64,000 nt of DNA, taken from positions 1 through 64,000 of the forward strand of contig CAZZEX010000005.1 in the NCBI GenBank assembly GCA_964653285.1, given 5' to 3'. Below, piece by piece: positions 1-7,986 of the stretch (positions are counted from its first letter, which is position 1; every line of letters begins with the position of its first letter). The DNA comes from CAZZEX01 sp964653285. GTDB lineage: Bacteria; Chloroflexota; Anaerolineae; B4-G1. Made by a program: the position numbers and the translations under genes. The notes under the pieces were generated by a model that was not told the origin of the DNA, searched no databases, and worked only from the letters and a program-made list of their open reading frames with translations.

Positions 1-344
1 TCGTCTACGGCTACCCGACCTACGCCAAGGCGTTCTATATGGAGCCCTGGCCCGGACGCCCGGAGATCTCTAAGAGCGCAGACCTGCTGGCCCCGGAGGG
101 ATATGGGGAGATCATCGGCGGCTCGGAGCGCATCTCCGACCTTGACTTGTTGCTCGAGCGGCTCAAAGAGTGGCACCTGCCCCGGGCGGCGTTCGGGTGG
201 TACATTGACCTGCGAAGGTACGGCTCGGTTCCCCACTCTGGCTTTGGGTTGGGGGTCGAGCGGACCGTGACCTGGATCTGTGGCCTGGATCATCTGAGGG
301 GGACAATCCCCTTCCCGCGCATGCTGAAGCGGGTATATCCGTGA
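1..344 (+). CDS. asnS: Asparaginyl-tRNA synthetase, C-terminal end (5' partial)
   Basis: The reading frame is already open at base 3 and runs to a stop at 342-344, so only the last 113 or so residues are in the window. They carry the class II synthetase motif 3 region ([12 protein letters not shown]) and the typical end [14 protein letters not shown], plus [11 protein letters not shown] and [12 protein letters not shown] upstream. These match bacterial asparaginyl-tRNA synthetase, which charges tRNA-Asn with asparagine in the cytoplasm; aspartyl and lysyl enzymes have different ends. The start and the anticodon-binding domain lie outside. A small gene follows after 16 bases. Confidence 0.9.
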   Translation, partial: VYGYPTYAKAFYMEPWPGRPEISKSADLLAPEGYGEIIGGSERISDLDLLLERLKEWHLPRAAFGWYIDLRRYGSVPHSGFGLGVERTVTWICGLDHLRGTIPFPRMLKRVYP

Positions 345-360
345 CGTGGAGGAGGAAGCG

Positions 361-525
361 ATGCGAACGGAGAAAGATCGGGAGTTGCACCGGCGGCGCA
401 ACCGCAAACGGAAATTGCGTGATCTGCGTCATCGGCTGGCGCAGGAGACCAGCCTCGCTGAGCGCCGGCGGTTGATCGCGAGGATTCGTCGCGCCAGCCC
501 GACCGCGCCCGTGCCGGAGGAGTAG
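361..525 (+). CDS. Small highly basic protein of unknown function
   Basis: A 54-residue frame from ATG 361 to TAG 523-525. A strong ribosome binding site (GGAGGAAG) lies just before the ATG, which is the main reason to call it real. The product is extremely rich in Arg and Lys (HRRRNRKRKLRDLRHR near residues 10-25), has no membrane segment, and is predicted to be mostly helical, as expected for a small nucleic-acid-binding or ribosome-associated protein. It sits 16 bases after the asparaginyl-tRNA synthetase gene and is probably co-transcribed. I do not recognise a family with confidence. Confidence 0.65.
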   Translation: MRTEKDRELHRRRNRKRKLRDLRHRLAQETSLAERRRLIARIRRASPTAPVPEE

Positions 526-753
526 CCATCTTGGAGCGCGCGGGATCATCGTGGGCCCGGCGGGACTACCAATCCAGCGTGGTCGCCCGATGGTCGCTAT
601 GTCGTTTTCAGCAACTACCGGGATTCGACCGGCGAGGGCGAGATAACAATGGAGGATACCAGTGACCTGTGGGCAATTCCGGTAGACGGTAGGCACTTCT
701 TCGTGCTCACGGAGGGCCCGGAACAGGATTCTGCTCCCCAATGGGCCCGGTAA
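526..753 (+). pseudogene. Remnant of a TolB/PD40-type beta-propeller protein
   Basis: The frame 526-753 is open but has no start codon near its beginning and no ribosome binding site. From about 541 it translates to a recognisable propeller blade: PAWSPDGRYVVFSNYRD, then DLWAIPVDG and PEQDSAPQWAR before the stop. WSPDG...FS and the DLW.I..DG spacing are typical of WD40-like/PD40 (TolB) repeats. Only about one and a half blades survive, so this is read as the 3' end of a gene whose 5' part was deleted, probably during a rearrangement after the small basic gene. Confidence 0.6.
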
Positions 754-852
754 CTGTTGAGAAGGATGTCCTACAGGCGGGCTGGACGGCAGGGGAGCGG
801 CAGAGTGCGGACGGAGGTGCAAATAAGCACGAAGCGGGCAACTCTACGGAGT

Positions 853-881
853 TTGCCAGATTGGTCAGGATGTAGTATAAT
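853..881 (+). promoter_or_regulatory. Sigma70-type promoter for the thiamine block
   Basis: TTGCCA at 853-858 and TATAAT at 876-881 with a 17-base spacer. The -10 box is perfect and the element lies about 40 bases before the TPP riboswitch, where a promoter for a riboswitch leader is expected. Confidence 0.7.
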
Positions 882-920
882 TTTGTTGGACTTTAGGAAC
901 ATTCGTTAAGACCATACGTA

Positions 921-1024
<104 letters not shown>

Positions 1025-1042
1025 TGTTCAGGTGCGCGATAC

Positions 1043-1073
1043 AGCCGCCCCGTTGGCCGGGGCGGCTCTTTTG
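1043..1073 (+). terminator. Intrinsic terminator forming the riboswitch expression platform
   Basis: AGCCGCCCC (1043-1051) pairs perfectly with GGGGCGGCT (1059-1067) around a 7-base loop, followed by CTTTTG. It lies about 20 bases after the aptamer and 40 bases before the thiN start. No alternative antiterminator was worked out. Confidence 0.8.
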
Positions 1074-1113
1074 TATCCGTTGATGTCCTGAAATCCGTGT
1101 TCTGTGAGAAACA

Positions 1114-1773
1114 ATGCGCGCTGTCATCTTTGCCAACGGGGGGTTCACCGATCCGCGGGGTGCGCGAGGCCTGTTGCGCCCCGATGACCTCATCATCGCG
1201 GCCGATGGAGGGACCCATCACGCCTTGACGGCCGGCGTGCTCCCCCACGTGGTCATCGGCGACCTTGATTCGCTGCTCCCTGACGAGCGGTCTCACGTAG
1301 AGGCGGCTGGCTCGCGGATCATCCGCTTTTCGCCCCGCAAAGACGAGACCGACCTGGAACTGGCGCTCCTTCACGCCGTGCGCGAGGGCGCAACCGAGAT
1401 CGTCATCCTGGCGGCCCTGGGGGGACGGCTGGATCAAACTATCGCTAACCTGCTGTTGCTGGCGTTGCCTGAATTAAATGGGCGCGACGTGCGCATCGTC
1501 GAGGGGACACAGACGGCCTTCCTCATCCACGGTGGGCGCGACGGAGCGCTCGTCGAGGGTCGGCCCGGCGACACCGTCTCCCTCATCCCGCTGGGCGGCG
1601 ACGCGGTGGGCGTGACGGCCGAGGGGTTGGAGTGGCCGCTGCACGAAGACACTTTGCGCTTCGGGCCGGCGCGGGGGGTGAGCAACGTGCTGACGGCGCA
1701 GATTGCCCGCGTGCGCGTGCGGCGGGGCTTGCTCCTGTGTGTGGTAACGCAGGCAAGTAGGCAAGTAGGATAA
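1114..1773 (+). CDS. thiN: Thiamine pyrophosphokinase
   Basis: A 219-residue protein that transfers pyrophosphate from ATP to thiamine, giving TPP. N-terminal catalytic domain: AADGGTHHAL (about 30-39), VIGDLDSL (about 48-55), and FSPRKDETDLELAL (about 71-84), the metal- and ATP-binding Asp/Lys cluster of the family, then ALGGRLDQTIANL. The C-terminal beta-sandwich that binds thiamine ends with LRFGPARGVSNVL. Length is normal. The gene follows the TPP riboswitch directly, so its control by TPP is well supported. The ATG at 1114 has only a weak upstream GAG, so translation may be modest. The last residues (ASRQVG) come from a short AGGCAAGT repeat and are probably not functional. Confidence 0.93.
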   Translation: MRAVIFANGGFTDPRGARGLLRPDDLIIAADGGTHHALTAGVLPHVVIGDLDSLLPDERSHVEAAGSRIIRFSPRKDETDLELALLHAVREGATEIVILAALGGRLDQTIANLLLLALPELNGRDVRIVEGTQTAFLIHGGRDGALVEGRPGDTVSLIPLGGDAVGVTAEGLEWPLHEDTLRFGPARGVSNVLTAQIARVRVRRGLLLCVVTQASRQVG

Positions 1774-1794
1774 GCTCAATTAGGAGGTGGGCAA

Positions 1795-2409
1795 GTGTCT
1801 GAGGACAAGGCAATGGCCAATGCGATGCTCAGGAATCTTCTTCTGGCGGTTGAAGAAGTGCTGGGGAAGAGGGGATTGAGGGCTGTCCTGAACATGGCGG
1901 GGTTGCGTCGTTTCATTGATGATTATCCCCCCAGCGACCTGGAGATGGACGTGACGTACAGTGAGTACGCGGCCGTCGAAGAGGCCCTGATGGACGTGTG
2001 TGGGCGACGGGGAGCCAGAGGCATGCTGATGCGTGTCGGCCGGGCCACTTTTCGGTATGGTCTCGAAGAGCAGCCAGCCGTCCTGGGCCTGGCCGGTCTG
2101 GCTCTCAGATTCTTGCCCATGCGCAGCAGAGTGAAACTGATTCTGGAAAGGGTAGCCGATGCCTCTCAGCAGGCGGTCAATCAGCCCATTCACATTGAAG
2201 AGCAGGAGGATTGCTTCATCTATGTGGCGACCGATTGTCCCTGTCGTTTTATGGTCCCCAAGGAAAGGCCGGCCTGTTTTGTTACCGTGGGCGCTATACA
2301 AGAGGCGCTGCGTTGGGGAACAGGCAAGGATTTTGAGGTGGAGGAAATCACCTGCATCGCCACCGGTCAGGATGCCTGCCGCTACCGGATTGCCAAGCAA
2401 CCGCGATGA
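1795..2409 (+). CDS. V4R (4-vinyl reductase) domain protein
   Basis: A 204-residue protein. The GTG start at 1795 is preceded by AGGAGGTGG, a strong ribosome binding site. The N-terminal 130 residues are helical with repeated Leu/Arg segments; the C-terminal part (about 135-200) has CPCRFMVPKERPACF and ends GQDACRYRI, which fits the V4R fold seen in small-molecule-binding sensors (XylR N-domain, BchJ). In that family V4R binds aromatic or tetrapyrrole-like ligands. It sits between thiN and the thiamine-type binding protein, so a sensor or chaperone role in thiamine uptake is possible but is inference only. No DNA-binding domain is visible. Confidence 0.6.
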   Translation: MSEDKAMANAMLRNLLLAVEEVLGKRGLRAVLNMAGLRRFIDDYPPSDLEMDVTYSEYAAVEEALMDVCGRRGARGMLMRVGRATFRYGLEEQPAVLGLAGLALRFLPMRSRVKLILERVADASQQAVNQPIHIEEQEDCFIYVATDCPCRFMVPKERPACFVTVGAIQEALRWGTGKDFEVEEITCIATGQDACRYRIAKQPR

Positions 2410-2520
2410 AGGCGGCCGCCCCCGGCTGTGGCTCTGGCGAGAGCATTTTCGGAGTTTTGACATGCGGCTGGTATAAGCAGCCGTAGCATGTAGCAAAGAT
2501 AAAAGACATGGAGGTGAAAG

Positions 2521-3618
2521 ATGAAACGTGTGACTGTGTTCGCTCTGATTGGATTGTTGGCGCTGGCGGCCTGCAGGCCTGGCCCGGCCCCTCCAACCGA
2601 GGCCCCGGCGCCGACCGCACCGCCTGAGCCCCGCACGCTGCGGGTGATGACTCACGACAGTTTCGACGTTAGCGAGGAGGTCCTCGCCGCCTTCGAGGCC
2701 CAGTACAATGCTGAGGTCGAGATTCTCCAGGCTGGGGATGCGGGCGTGGTCCTCAACCAGGCCATCCTCAGCGCCGACAACCCCCTGGCCGACGTCCTCT
2801 ACGGCGTGGACAACACTCTCCTCAGCCGGGCGCTCGAGGCCGGCATCTTCGACCCCTACGCATCGCCGCTCCTGGCCGAGATCCCCGACCGCCTGGAACT
2901 CGACCCCCAGCACCGGGCGCTGCCGGTGGACTACGGCAACGTGTGCCTCAACTACGACAAGGGCTGGTTCGTCGAACAGAACCTGACGCCGCCCGCCAAC
3001 CTGGAGGACCTGGTAAAGCCTGAGTACCGGGGCCTGACGGTGGTGGAGAACCCCGCCACGTCGTCGCCGGGGTTGGCCTTCATGCTGGCGACGGTAGGCC
3101 GCTTCGGTGAGACAGGCGACTACACCTACCTGGACTACTGGGCCGACCTGCGGGACAACGACGTGCTGGTGGTGGAGGGGTGGGAGGACGCCTACTGGGG
3201 GCAGTTCACCTACGGCTCCGGCGGTGAGGGCGACCGCCCCATCGTCGTCAGTTACGCCAGCAGCCCGCCGGTGGAGGTGTACTTCGCCGAGGAGCCTTTC
3301 GAGGAGGCACCCACGGCGGCGGTCGTCAGCGACTTCAGTTGCTTCCGCCAGATCGAATTCGTCGGCATCCTCGTTCCCAAGGATGCGCCGAACCGCGACC
3401 TGGCAGAGGCGTGGGTAGACTTCATGCTCGGCACAACCTTCCAGGAGGATATCCCGCTGCACATGTTCATGTTCCCCGCCAACGAGAATGCGGTCTTGCC
3501 CGACGTCTTCGCCAAGTTCGCCCTCATCCCCGAGCACCCGGCCGAGGTGGACTACGCGGCCATAGAGGCCAATCGTGAGGCGTGGGTTGAGGCGTGGACT
3601 GAGGTAGTGCTGCGCTGA
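2521..3618 (+). CDS. thiB: Thiamine-type ABC transporter substrate-binding lipoprotein
   Basis: A 365-residue protein starting at ATG 2521 with GGAGGTGAAAG before it. Residues 1-19 form a lipoprotein signal with lipobox LAAC, followed by a Pro/Ala/Thr-rich linker to about residue 38. The mature part is a periplasmic-binding-protein fold of the ThiB class: LRVMTHDSFDVSEEVLAAFE, ADVLYGVDNTLL, ALPVDYGNVCLNYDK, and FVGILVPKDAPN. ThiB delivers thiamine or TPP to the membrane permease. The permease gene follows after 26 bases. Position downstream of the riboswitch-controlled thiN supports thiamine over sulfate or iron, which have similar binders. Confidence 0.88.
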   Translation: MKRVTVFALIGLLALAACRPGPAPPTEAPAPTAPPEPRTLRVMTHDSFDVSEEVLAAFEAQYNAEVEILQAGDAGVVLNQAILSADNPLADVLYGVDNTLLSRALEAGIFDPYASPLLAEIPDRLELDPQHRALPVDYGNVCLNYDKGWFVEQNLTPPANLEDLVKPEYRGLTVVENPATSSPGLAFMLATVGRFGETGDYTYLDYWADLRDNDVLVVEGWEDAYWGQFTYGSGGEGDRPIVVSYASSPPVEVYFAEEPFEEAPTAAVVSDFSCFRQIEFVGILVPKDAPNRDLAEAWVDFMLGTTFQEDIPLHMFMFPANENAVLPDVFAKFALIPEHPAEVDYAAIEANREAWVEAWTEVVLR

Positions 3619-3631
3619 GAGACCGCAAGGG

Positions 3632-3722
3632 AGCAAGAAGCAGGATGCAGGACGCAGGACGCAGGACGCGGGATGCAGGACAATTCTTGCTTCTTGCTTC
3701 TTGCCTCTTGCCTCTTGCTTTC
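3632..3722 (+). repeat. Low-complexity tandem repeats overlapping the thiP start
   Basis: A run of (G)CAGGACG-type units at about 3640-3680, then CTTGCTT/CTTGCCT units at about 3687-3718. The GCAAGAAGCAGGA left part and the TCTTGCTTCTTGC right part are also roughly complementary, so the tract can fold. Such tracts recur in other spacers of the window, but this one lies inside coding sequence and supplies the N-terminus of the permease. Confidence 0.75.
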
Positions 3723-5405
3723 CTGCTCCTCTTCTACTTCTACCCCCTCGCCTCCATCTTGGCTCTCTCCTTTGCGCCCGGGGGACACCCCAGCCTGGCA
3801 GCGGTGGGGAAACTGCTCCACACGCCCTACTACCTGCAGACGCTCTGGTTCACCGTCTGGCAGGCGGCGCTCTCAACGCTGCTGACGGTTGGACTGGCGC
3901 TGCCTGGGGCCTACGTGTTTGCCCGCTACGACTTCCCCGGCAAGTCGCTCGTCCAGGCGCTGACGACCGTCCCGTTTGTGCTGCCCACCATCGTCGTCGC
4001 GCTGGCCTTCACCGCGCTGCTGGGACCTCACGGCCTGCTCAATTCGGTTTTGATGGGGCTCCTGGGGCTCAATCGGCCGCCAATTAATCTTCAGCACACG
4101 CTGGCGATCATCCTGCTGGCGCACGTGTTCTACAACTACACGCTGGTGCTGCGCATCGTGGGCACCTACTGGGCCAATCTCGACCCCCGGCTGGAGGAGG
4201 CCGCCCGCATGCTGGGGGCCGGCCGGTGGCGGGCCTTCCGCGAGGTGACGCTGCCCTTACTGAGCCCTGCTATCGGCGCGGCGGCGCTCCTGGTCTTTAT
4301 CTTCTGCTTCACCAGTTTCGGCGTCATCCTCGTCCTCGGCGGGCCGCGCTTCGCCACGCTGGAGGTAGAGATTTATCATCAGACGATACACTACCTCAAC
4401 CTGCCGCTGGCGGCGGCGCTCTCCGTCGTCCAGATACTCTTCACCTTCGCGCTGATGGCGGTCTACACGCGGCTCCAGGCGCGCCTGGCGCGGCCGCTGG
4501 AGTTGCGGCCGCGCCAGGTAACGCAGCGCCGGCCGCGCCGCTGGCGCGAGTGGCTGGTCGTCGGGGTCAACGTGGGGCTGATGCTGGCGCTGCTGGTGAC
4601 GCCGCTGGCCGCGCTGGTCGAGCGTTCGTTGACGCTTTCTACCACACCCACGCTGTGGCCGGTCTCCGGCCGTGCCACCCAGGGCATATCGCTGGCTTTC
4701 TACCGCCGGTTGTTCTATAACCCGCGTGGCTCGGCCTTCTACGTGCCGCCGGTGGCGGCGGTGCGCAACTCAGTGGGGTTCGCGCTGGCGACGGTGGGGC
4801 TCTCGGTCGTGCTGGGACTGATGGCGGCGGCGGTGCTGGACAACCGGGGGTCTGCTCGTAGCCCTCGTCCCCGGGGGCGACGATTGCGACGTTTGCTCGA
4901 CCCGGTCTTCATGCTCCCGTTGGGAACCTCGGCGGTGACGCTAGGGCTGGGGTACATTGTGGCGCTGGACGAGCCGCCGCTCAACCTGCGCACGTCGCCG
5001 CTGTTGGTCGTCCTGGCCCACACGCTCGTCGCGTTCCCCTTCGTCGTGCGCAGCGTGCTGCCAGCGCTGCGCTCCATCCATCCCCACCTGCGCGAGGCGG
5101 CGGCGCTCCTGGGGGGTTCGCCCTGGCGCGTGTGGCGCGAGGTGGACCTGCCCATCGTGGCGCGGGCGGTGTTGGTGGGGGCCGTGTTTGCCTTCACCGT
5201 CTCGATGGGCGAGTTCGGGGCCACGAGCCTGATCACCCGGCCGGAGCGTCCCACCATGCCCGTCGCCATCTATCGCTTCCTCAGCCGCCCCGGCGCGGTA
5301 AACTACGGCCAGGCGTTGGCGATGTCCACGTTGCTGATGCTCGTGTGCACGCTGGGCTTCCTGGCCATCGAGCGCTTCCGCGTGGGGGAGGTGGGGGAGT
5401 TTTAG
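3645..5405 (+). CDS. thiP: Thiamine-type ABC transporter permease, fused double permease
   Basis: A 586-residue membrane protein made of two permease halves, as in ThiP and related iron/thiamine systems. Each half has a cytoplasmic coupling (EAA) loop: EEAARMLGAGRWRAFREV near residue 185 and REAAALLGGSPWRVWREV near residue 485. About twelve hydrophobic segments are visible. It would form the channel for the substrate delivered by the preceding lipoprotein. The chosen ATG 3645 has only a weak AAGGGAG upstream, and its first 30 codons come from a low-complexity repeat; the first membrane helix is thus repeat-derived. No ABC ATPase gene (thiQ) follows, so the ATPase must be encoded elsewhere or shared. 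Confidence 0.88.
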   Translation: MQDAGRRTRDAGQFLLLASCLLPLAFLLLFYFYPLASILALSFAPGGHPSLAAVGKLLHTPYYLQTLWFTVWQAALSTLLTVGLALPGAYVFARYDFPGKSLVQALTTVPFVLPTIVVALAFTALLGPHGLLNSVLMGLLGLNRPPINLQHTLAIILLAHVFYNYTLVLRIVGTYWANLDPRLEEAARMLGAGRWRAFREVTLPLLSPAIGAAALLVFIFCFTSFGVILVLGGPRFATLEVEIYHQTIHYLNLPLAAALSVVQILFTFALMAVYTRLQARLARPLELRPRQVTQRRPRRWREWLVVGVNVGLMLALLVTPLAALVERSLTLSTTPTLWPVSGRATQGISLAFYRRLFYNPRGSAFYVPPVAAVRNSVGFALATVGLSVVLGLMAAAVLDNRGSARSPRPRGRRLRRLLDPVFMLPLGTSAVTLGLGYIVALDEPPLNLRTSPLLVVLAHTLVAFPFVVRSVLPALRSIHPHLREAAALLGGSPWRVWREVDLPIVARAVLVGAVFAFTVSMGEFGATSLITRPERPTMPVAIYRFLSRPGAVNYGQALAMSTLLMLVCTLGFLAIERFRVGEVGEF

Positions 5406-5446
5406 GGGACAGGGGAACAATCGGTCATCTGGTCCTAGGCCGCCTG

Positions 5447-6079
5447 TCACCTAGCGCCCTCGATTAGCTTGTCCTTGGGCGGATGTCTGCCGTTGTCCCC
5501 AGTGCCGGACTTCCCGGTGGTCTGCTGGCCCATTGCGACCTCACGCTCCGCGACCTCCCTCTCGCGTGCACGGCGAATCTGCTCGGCGCGCCAGGCAGGA
5601 ACATGCCACGAGGCAGCATGTGTGTGTGTGACCTCAGCCTGAGCCAACACCAACCGGCTGCGGCCGTACTGGATCAGAAAGATAGCCAGCCCTACGCTCA
5701 CCATCAACGTTGCCAGCGCTCCGACCGTCAACACAACATAGCGAGTCAGGCGAGCGAGCACCAGGTCCAGTTCGTTTCGCGCGCGTTGGTGTGCCAGTTC
5801 CTGTTCCAATTTGCGCTTCTGGGCTTCGAGTTCCAGGCGAAGTTCCTCTTTTTCCGACTCGGTCCGGGCAGCCTGGATGGCCTTATAGTACTGCAAGTCA
5901 ATGGCAGTCTTATCGGCCTGCAATTGGGCCTCCATTTCTCGGATGTGTGCTTCGGCAGCGCTTGTATTGAAGTTCAGCAGGTCGGTCCCAGAGAGTGCCA
6001 AACCAGATATCGCGCCGATCAGGGCGATCACTACTACGATTCCAAGCAGACCTGCCAAGGGCGTATTATTCGATACCAT
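5447..6079 (-). CDS. Membrane protein with central coiled coil, unknown function
   Basis: A 210-residue protein starting at ATG 6079 after GGAGGTGTCAG. It has a membrane segment at about 8-32 (LLGIVVVIALIGAISGLAL), a charged coiled coil at about 40-105 rich in Glu, Lys and Gln, a second membrane segment at about 113-135 (LTVGALATLMVSVGLAIFL), and a basic C-terminal tail ending in low-complexity sequence. It lies 66 bases after the ribbon-helix-helix gene 6146-6337 on the same strand and is probably its operon partner. No family is recognised. Confidence 0.6.
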   Translation of the reverse strand: MVSNNTPLAGLLGIVVVIALIGAISGLALSGTDLLNFNTSAAEAHIREMEAQLQADKTAIDLQYYKAIQAARTESEKEELRLELEAQKRKLEQELAHQRARNELDLVLARLTRYVVLTVGALATLMVSVGLAIFLIQYGRSRLVLAQAEVTHTHAASWHVPAWRAEQIRRAREREVAEREVAMGQQTTGKSGTGDNGRHPPKDKLIEGAR

Positions 6080-6145
6080 CTGACACCTCCTTTACAAACA
6101 ACTCGCGTCCAACGCCGTCCCCAGCCCCTTAAGCCTGTCTTCGCA

Positions 6146-6337
6146 CTAGCCAACCTCGCTTCCGCGTTCGACCAGCAAGCGAGCACCAGGGTCCTGTTTG
6201 ATGAGACGAACGAACAGGAACAGTTTTGTCGCTCTACGTAGCAGATCGGCGATAGTAGTTTCTTCTTGCTTAGCGATCTTCTTCAGCATCTTGTAAGTCT
6301 CGGTGGGTATCTCCAGATTGTAGTGGGTTCGGGGCAT
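6146..6337 (-). CDS. Ribbon-helix-helix (CopG/Arc-like) DNA-binding protein, copy 1
   Basis: A 63-residue protein from ATG 6337; an upstream in-frame ATG exists, but it lies at or before the likely transcription start, and an AGGTG precedes 6337. The sequence reads YNLEIPTETYKMLKKIA as beta strand plus helix 1, then TTIADLLRRATKLFLFV as helix 2, a ribbon-helix-helix fold. It is closely related to the protein at 7757-7972 (shared I-T-D/E-T-Y, TTIADLLR-ATKL-LFVR and DPEARLLV-type segments). Such proteins bind short direct repeats as dimers. The conserved promoter with spaced TGTAT repeats just upstream suggests autoregulation. Confidence 0.75.
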   Translation of the reverse strand: MPRTHYNLEIPTETYKMLKKIAKQEETTIADLLRRATKLFLFVRLIKQDPGARLLVERGSEVG

Positions 6338-6350
6338 CTTACACCTGCCC

Positions 6351-6408
6351 TGTATAGAAAATGTATAACTTTTGTACATATTATATATAGAAATGGGGGA
6401 TCTGTCAA
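6351..6408 (-). promoter_or_regulatory. Promoter and likely operator of RHH copy 1
   Basis: On the minus strand TTGACA (6408-6403) and TATAAT (6385-6380) are separated by exactly 17 bases, both perfect consensus. Downstream of the -10 box, read on the plus strand, TGTAT (6351-6355), TGTAT (6362-6366) and TGTAC (6373-6377) repeat at 11-base spacing. The same layout occurs before the second RHH gene, which points to a conserved operator read once per helical turn. Confidence 0.75.
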
Positions 6409-6424
6409 TAGGACGTAAGTACTA

Positions 6425-6900
6425 ATTCAGGGCAATTTGGACATTGCCCCGTACAACTGTAGGGCAACGCGCCGCCTGGCGCGTGTGCAGAAGAGCGTGT
6501 ATCTGGGGGATCGAGGAGGGTGCCTTTCAGTTTGGGGGCGAGTTGAAGCGCCGGTGCTAGACCGCTTTGCTAATGGGGAAAACCGCCCAACACTGCCTGT
6601 TTACGGCGGTGTGCGCTGGGCAAACGTTTACTGCCCCAGAATTGAAATGCACCCGATCGAGGAGGGCTCGTCGGGGTTGCTGTGAAAGCGCAGGATTGAT
6701 GGAATGAGCGGAATCGCCGTGCGAAGGCGGCTTTGGTGGGGCTGTTTGGACGAATCGTCCTCCCGTTGTGTGTCGTAGCAGCACTGGCCGCAGGGCTGTC
6801 GTTTTCGCCCTAGCCGGCGGCGAGGCCAACCGGGGCGACCGTGACGCTGATTGCCACGCCGCTGGTTCCGCCGGCAGCCACCCTGTCGCTGTCCACGATC
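6425..6900 (+). pseudogene. Decayed 3' part of a Ser/Thr kinase gene (module copy 1)
   Basis: The stretch starting GGCAATTTGGACATTGCCCC at about 6431 matches the intact kinase gene at about 9879-9970, and about 6655-6800 matches about 9950-10100, the segment before and through its membrane helix. The reading frame is broken and most of the kinase (codons 1 to about 600) is missing. The two matching blocks are separated by 146 bases flanked by 12-base direct repeats (GATCGAGGAGGG at 6509-6520 and 6655-6666). From about 6900 to 7093 nothing convincing is seen. Confidence 0.7.
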
Positions 6901-7093
6901 ACTGGGCAGGACTGACCACGGCCATTCGCTGTCCCGACACGCGTTTCCAACGACCCGAACCTGACTTGCAGAAGTGCCCAGCAGCGGTTTCTTAGCCGAT
7001 CTGGTTGTTCAGAGGTTTGTTCACAGGGCTATGCTATATTTACTGGCAAAAGGAGACGGTAGGTATTGTGCCCAGGCTACGATTTGTGGGTAA

Positions 7094-7330
7094 TTACAAG
7101 CCCACGGCTATTGACTTTGCGATAAGAATGTAGTAGAATAAGAGTTGTTCACGAGGCACAGCCTCATTCTCTTTCAGCGCGGTAAGACGAGCCCTTCTGG
7201 GTGGGGTAGCCCGATAGGGTAAGTTCTTGAAGGGCGGGGACCACAATGCGCAGTAGAAATGCGCCCCCTGCAGTTTGTTGCCTCTGCTGTAGTCGAGTTG
7301 CTCGACTATATCCCTCTGATCGTCCCCCAT
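7094..7330 (-). CDS. Possible small protein, weakly supported
   Basis: A 78-residue frame beginning at ATG 7330, four bases after the stop of the upstream membrane-protein gene, with GGAGTGAG before it, so it could be translated by coupling. The sequence (MGDDQRDIVEQLDY start, FYYILIAKSIAVGL end) has no recognised domain and an unremarkable composition. It could equally be chance open frame. Kept only because of position and ribosome binding site. Confidence 0.25.
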   Translation of the reverse strand: MGDDQRDIVEQLDYSRGNKLQGAHFYCALWSPPFKNLPYRATPPRRARLTALKENEAVPREQLLFYYILIAKSIAVGL

Positions 7331-7334
7331 CAGT

Positions 7335-7691
7335 CTACTCACTCCGTGATTCTCTAAAGAAGTATCCAAGAGCGACGCCAAGAGGAGTCGCAATGTAGGG
7401 TATCAGCGTCGTGAAAAACTTTATCATCTGGTCGATTGCATTTGCAGGGTCACCGCCGTCGGTGCCTGGGATTGCACACGTGATGACCAGTGCCGTGAGG
7501 ACGGTTCCGCTGCAAGCAATGGTGAGGCCAAACAGTACGAGAAGACCATAAGCCAGTCTGCTCGCCATCTTAAAGCGAGCTCTTTCTGGCCGCCAGGGCT
7601 TATCCAGCGCGGAGAGGTCCTCTCTTAGCTGCGTGTCGGTGATCGCCTCTTCGAGGTGGACTTGCTTGTATGAACTTTCTTTTCCTGCCAT
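7335..7691 (-). CDS. Small two-helix membrane protein, unknown function
   Basis: A 118-residue protein from ATG 7691, preceded by GGAGAG. Residues 1-50 are polar (LEEAITDTQLREDLSALD), then two membrane segments at about 53-76 (LAYGLLVLFGLTIACSGTVL) and about 95-112 (FTTLIPYIATPLGVALGYFF) with a short loop containing PGTDGGD. It follows the RHH gene 7757-7972 by 65 bases on the same strand, mirroring the RHH plus membrane-protein pair of copy 1, though the two membrane proteins are not similar in sequence. Possibly the membrane partner of the adjacent kinase module. Confidence 0.55.
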   Translation of the reverse strand: MAGKESSYKQVHLEEAITDTQLREDLSALDKPWRPERARFKMASRLAYGLLVLFGLTIACSGTVLTALVITCAIPGTDGGDPANAIDQMIKFFTTLIPYIATPLGVALGYFFRESRSE

Positions 7692-7756
7692 GTAGCTCTC
7701 CTTATCCGTCGTGGCGGTCCCGGGCACAATATCTTGGCGTGTTGGACCAGTGAGCA

Positions 7757-7972
7757 TTATACGAAATCTAAGACGATTTCTTGGATTTCGCCTCCGCGTT
7801 TGACCAGCAGGCGAGCCTCAGGATCGTCTTTGATAGAACGAACGAACAGGAGTAGTTTTGTCGCTTTACGTAGCAGGTCAGCTATGGTCGTTCCTTCTTG
7901 CTCAGCGATCCTTTTCAGATTGTTGTAAGTGTCGGTGGGAATCTTCAGATTGTAGTTGGTCGTTGCTTTCAT
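7757..7972 (-). CDS. Ribbon-helix-helix (CopG/Arc-like) DNA-binding protein, copy 2
   Basis: A 71-residue protein from ATG 7972, with AGGAGGTAGACG just before it, an optimal ribosome binding site. The strand-helix-helix pattern is YNLKIPTDTYNNLKRIAEQ, then TTIADLLRKATKLLLFVRS, ending in an acidic-hydrophobic tail (EIQEIVLDFV) absent from copy 1. It is transcribed away from the kinase gene, with the two starts 108 bases apart, so it is well placed to control both its own operon and the kinase. The promoter region is conserved with that of copy 1. Confidence 0.78.
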   Translation of the reverse strand: MKATTNYNLKIPTDTYNNLKRIAEQEGTTIADLLRKATKLLLFVRSIKDDPEARLLVKRGGEIQEIVLDFV

Positions 7973-7986
7973 CGTCTACCTCCTAT

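Noticed and set aside
163..822. A 219-codon minus-strand frame near the left end
   Set aside because: It covers asnS, the small basic gene and the propeller remnant in antisense and has an unstructured Pro/Arg composition.
1780..3636. A 618-codon open frame on the minus strand across the V4R and thiB genes
   Set aside because: It is antisense to two genes with clear domains and good ribosome binding sites; GC-rich codons with few stops on the other strand explain it.
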